NCBI GenBank assembly: GCA_045540355.1 | Contig: JAZQHB010000013.1 | Coordinates: forward strand, 1 to 5,071 | Length of the DNA: 5,071 bases | Direction: 5' to 3' | Source: RGIG2945 sp045540355 | Lineage (GTDB): Bacteria > Bacillota > Clostridia > Oscillospirales > Acutalibacteraceae | Shown: in pieces, positions 5,046 to 5,071 of the stretch | Layout: every line of letters begins with the position of its first letter | Position numbering within the stretch: the stretch's first letter is position 1 | Position numbers and translations under genes: made by a program | The notes under the pieces: model-generated | Database searches by the model: none | What the model was told of the DNA's origin: nothing | What the model saw: only the letters and a program-made list of their open reading frames with translations

Positions 5046-5071
5046 ATGTGCAAAATCGCTTCCGATAAAAG

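Overview
The window looks like part of a mobile element from a low-GC Gram-positive bacterium, most likely a gut-type Clostridia (Lachnospiraceae or Ruminococcaceae relatives). The reasons are the AT-rich sequence, strong GGAGG-type ribosome binding sites, the standard genetic code, and a gene set typical of Tn4451/Tn5397-like integrative elements. All five convincing protein genes lie on the minus strand, so the window reads right to left.

Right part (2244-5071): a 558-residue large serine recombinase of the TnpX/TndX type (3296-4972) has its own promoter and Shine-Dalgarno site at the right edge. Downstream of it, after a structured 392-base gap, comes a coupled two-gene unit: a small DUF6809-like protein (2634-2903) and a TnpV-like protein (2244-2618). 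Recombinase plus TnpV is the signature of the Tn4451 family.

Gap 2904-3295: this has no convincing protein gene but is full of secondary structure. It holds a 9-bp inverted repeat touching the DUF6809 ribosome binding site, a tiny 15-codon plus-strand frame, an 18-bp-stem terminator, a GC-rich composite fold with pseudoknot potential (3078-3179) followed at once by a plus-direction terminator, and a last hairpin beside the recombinase stop codon. The fold plus terminator is the best candidate here for an undescribed structured RNA or DNA recognition element.

Gap 1830-2243: this holds the promoter and ribosome binding site of the next operon, a 13-bp-stem hairpin that probably ends the tnpV transcript, and a weaker hairpin. 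No gene was recognised in it.

Left part (1-1829): a two-gene operon from a near-consensus promoter. The first gene encodes a 236-residue protein of unknown function (perhaps DUF5986). The second encodes an XRE-type helix-turn-helix protein fused to an ImmA/IrrE-like zinc peptidase, which runs off the left edge. Such pairs act as regulators or toxin-antitoxin/defence-like modules in mobile elements, and I read this one as likely cargo of the element. Neither element end can be fixed from this window alone.
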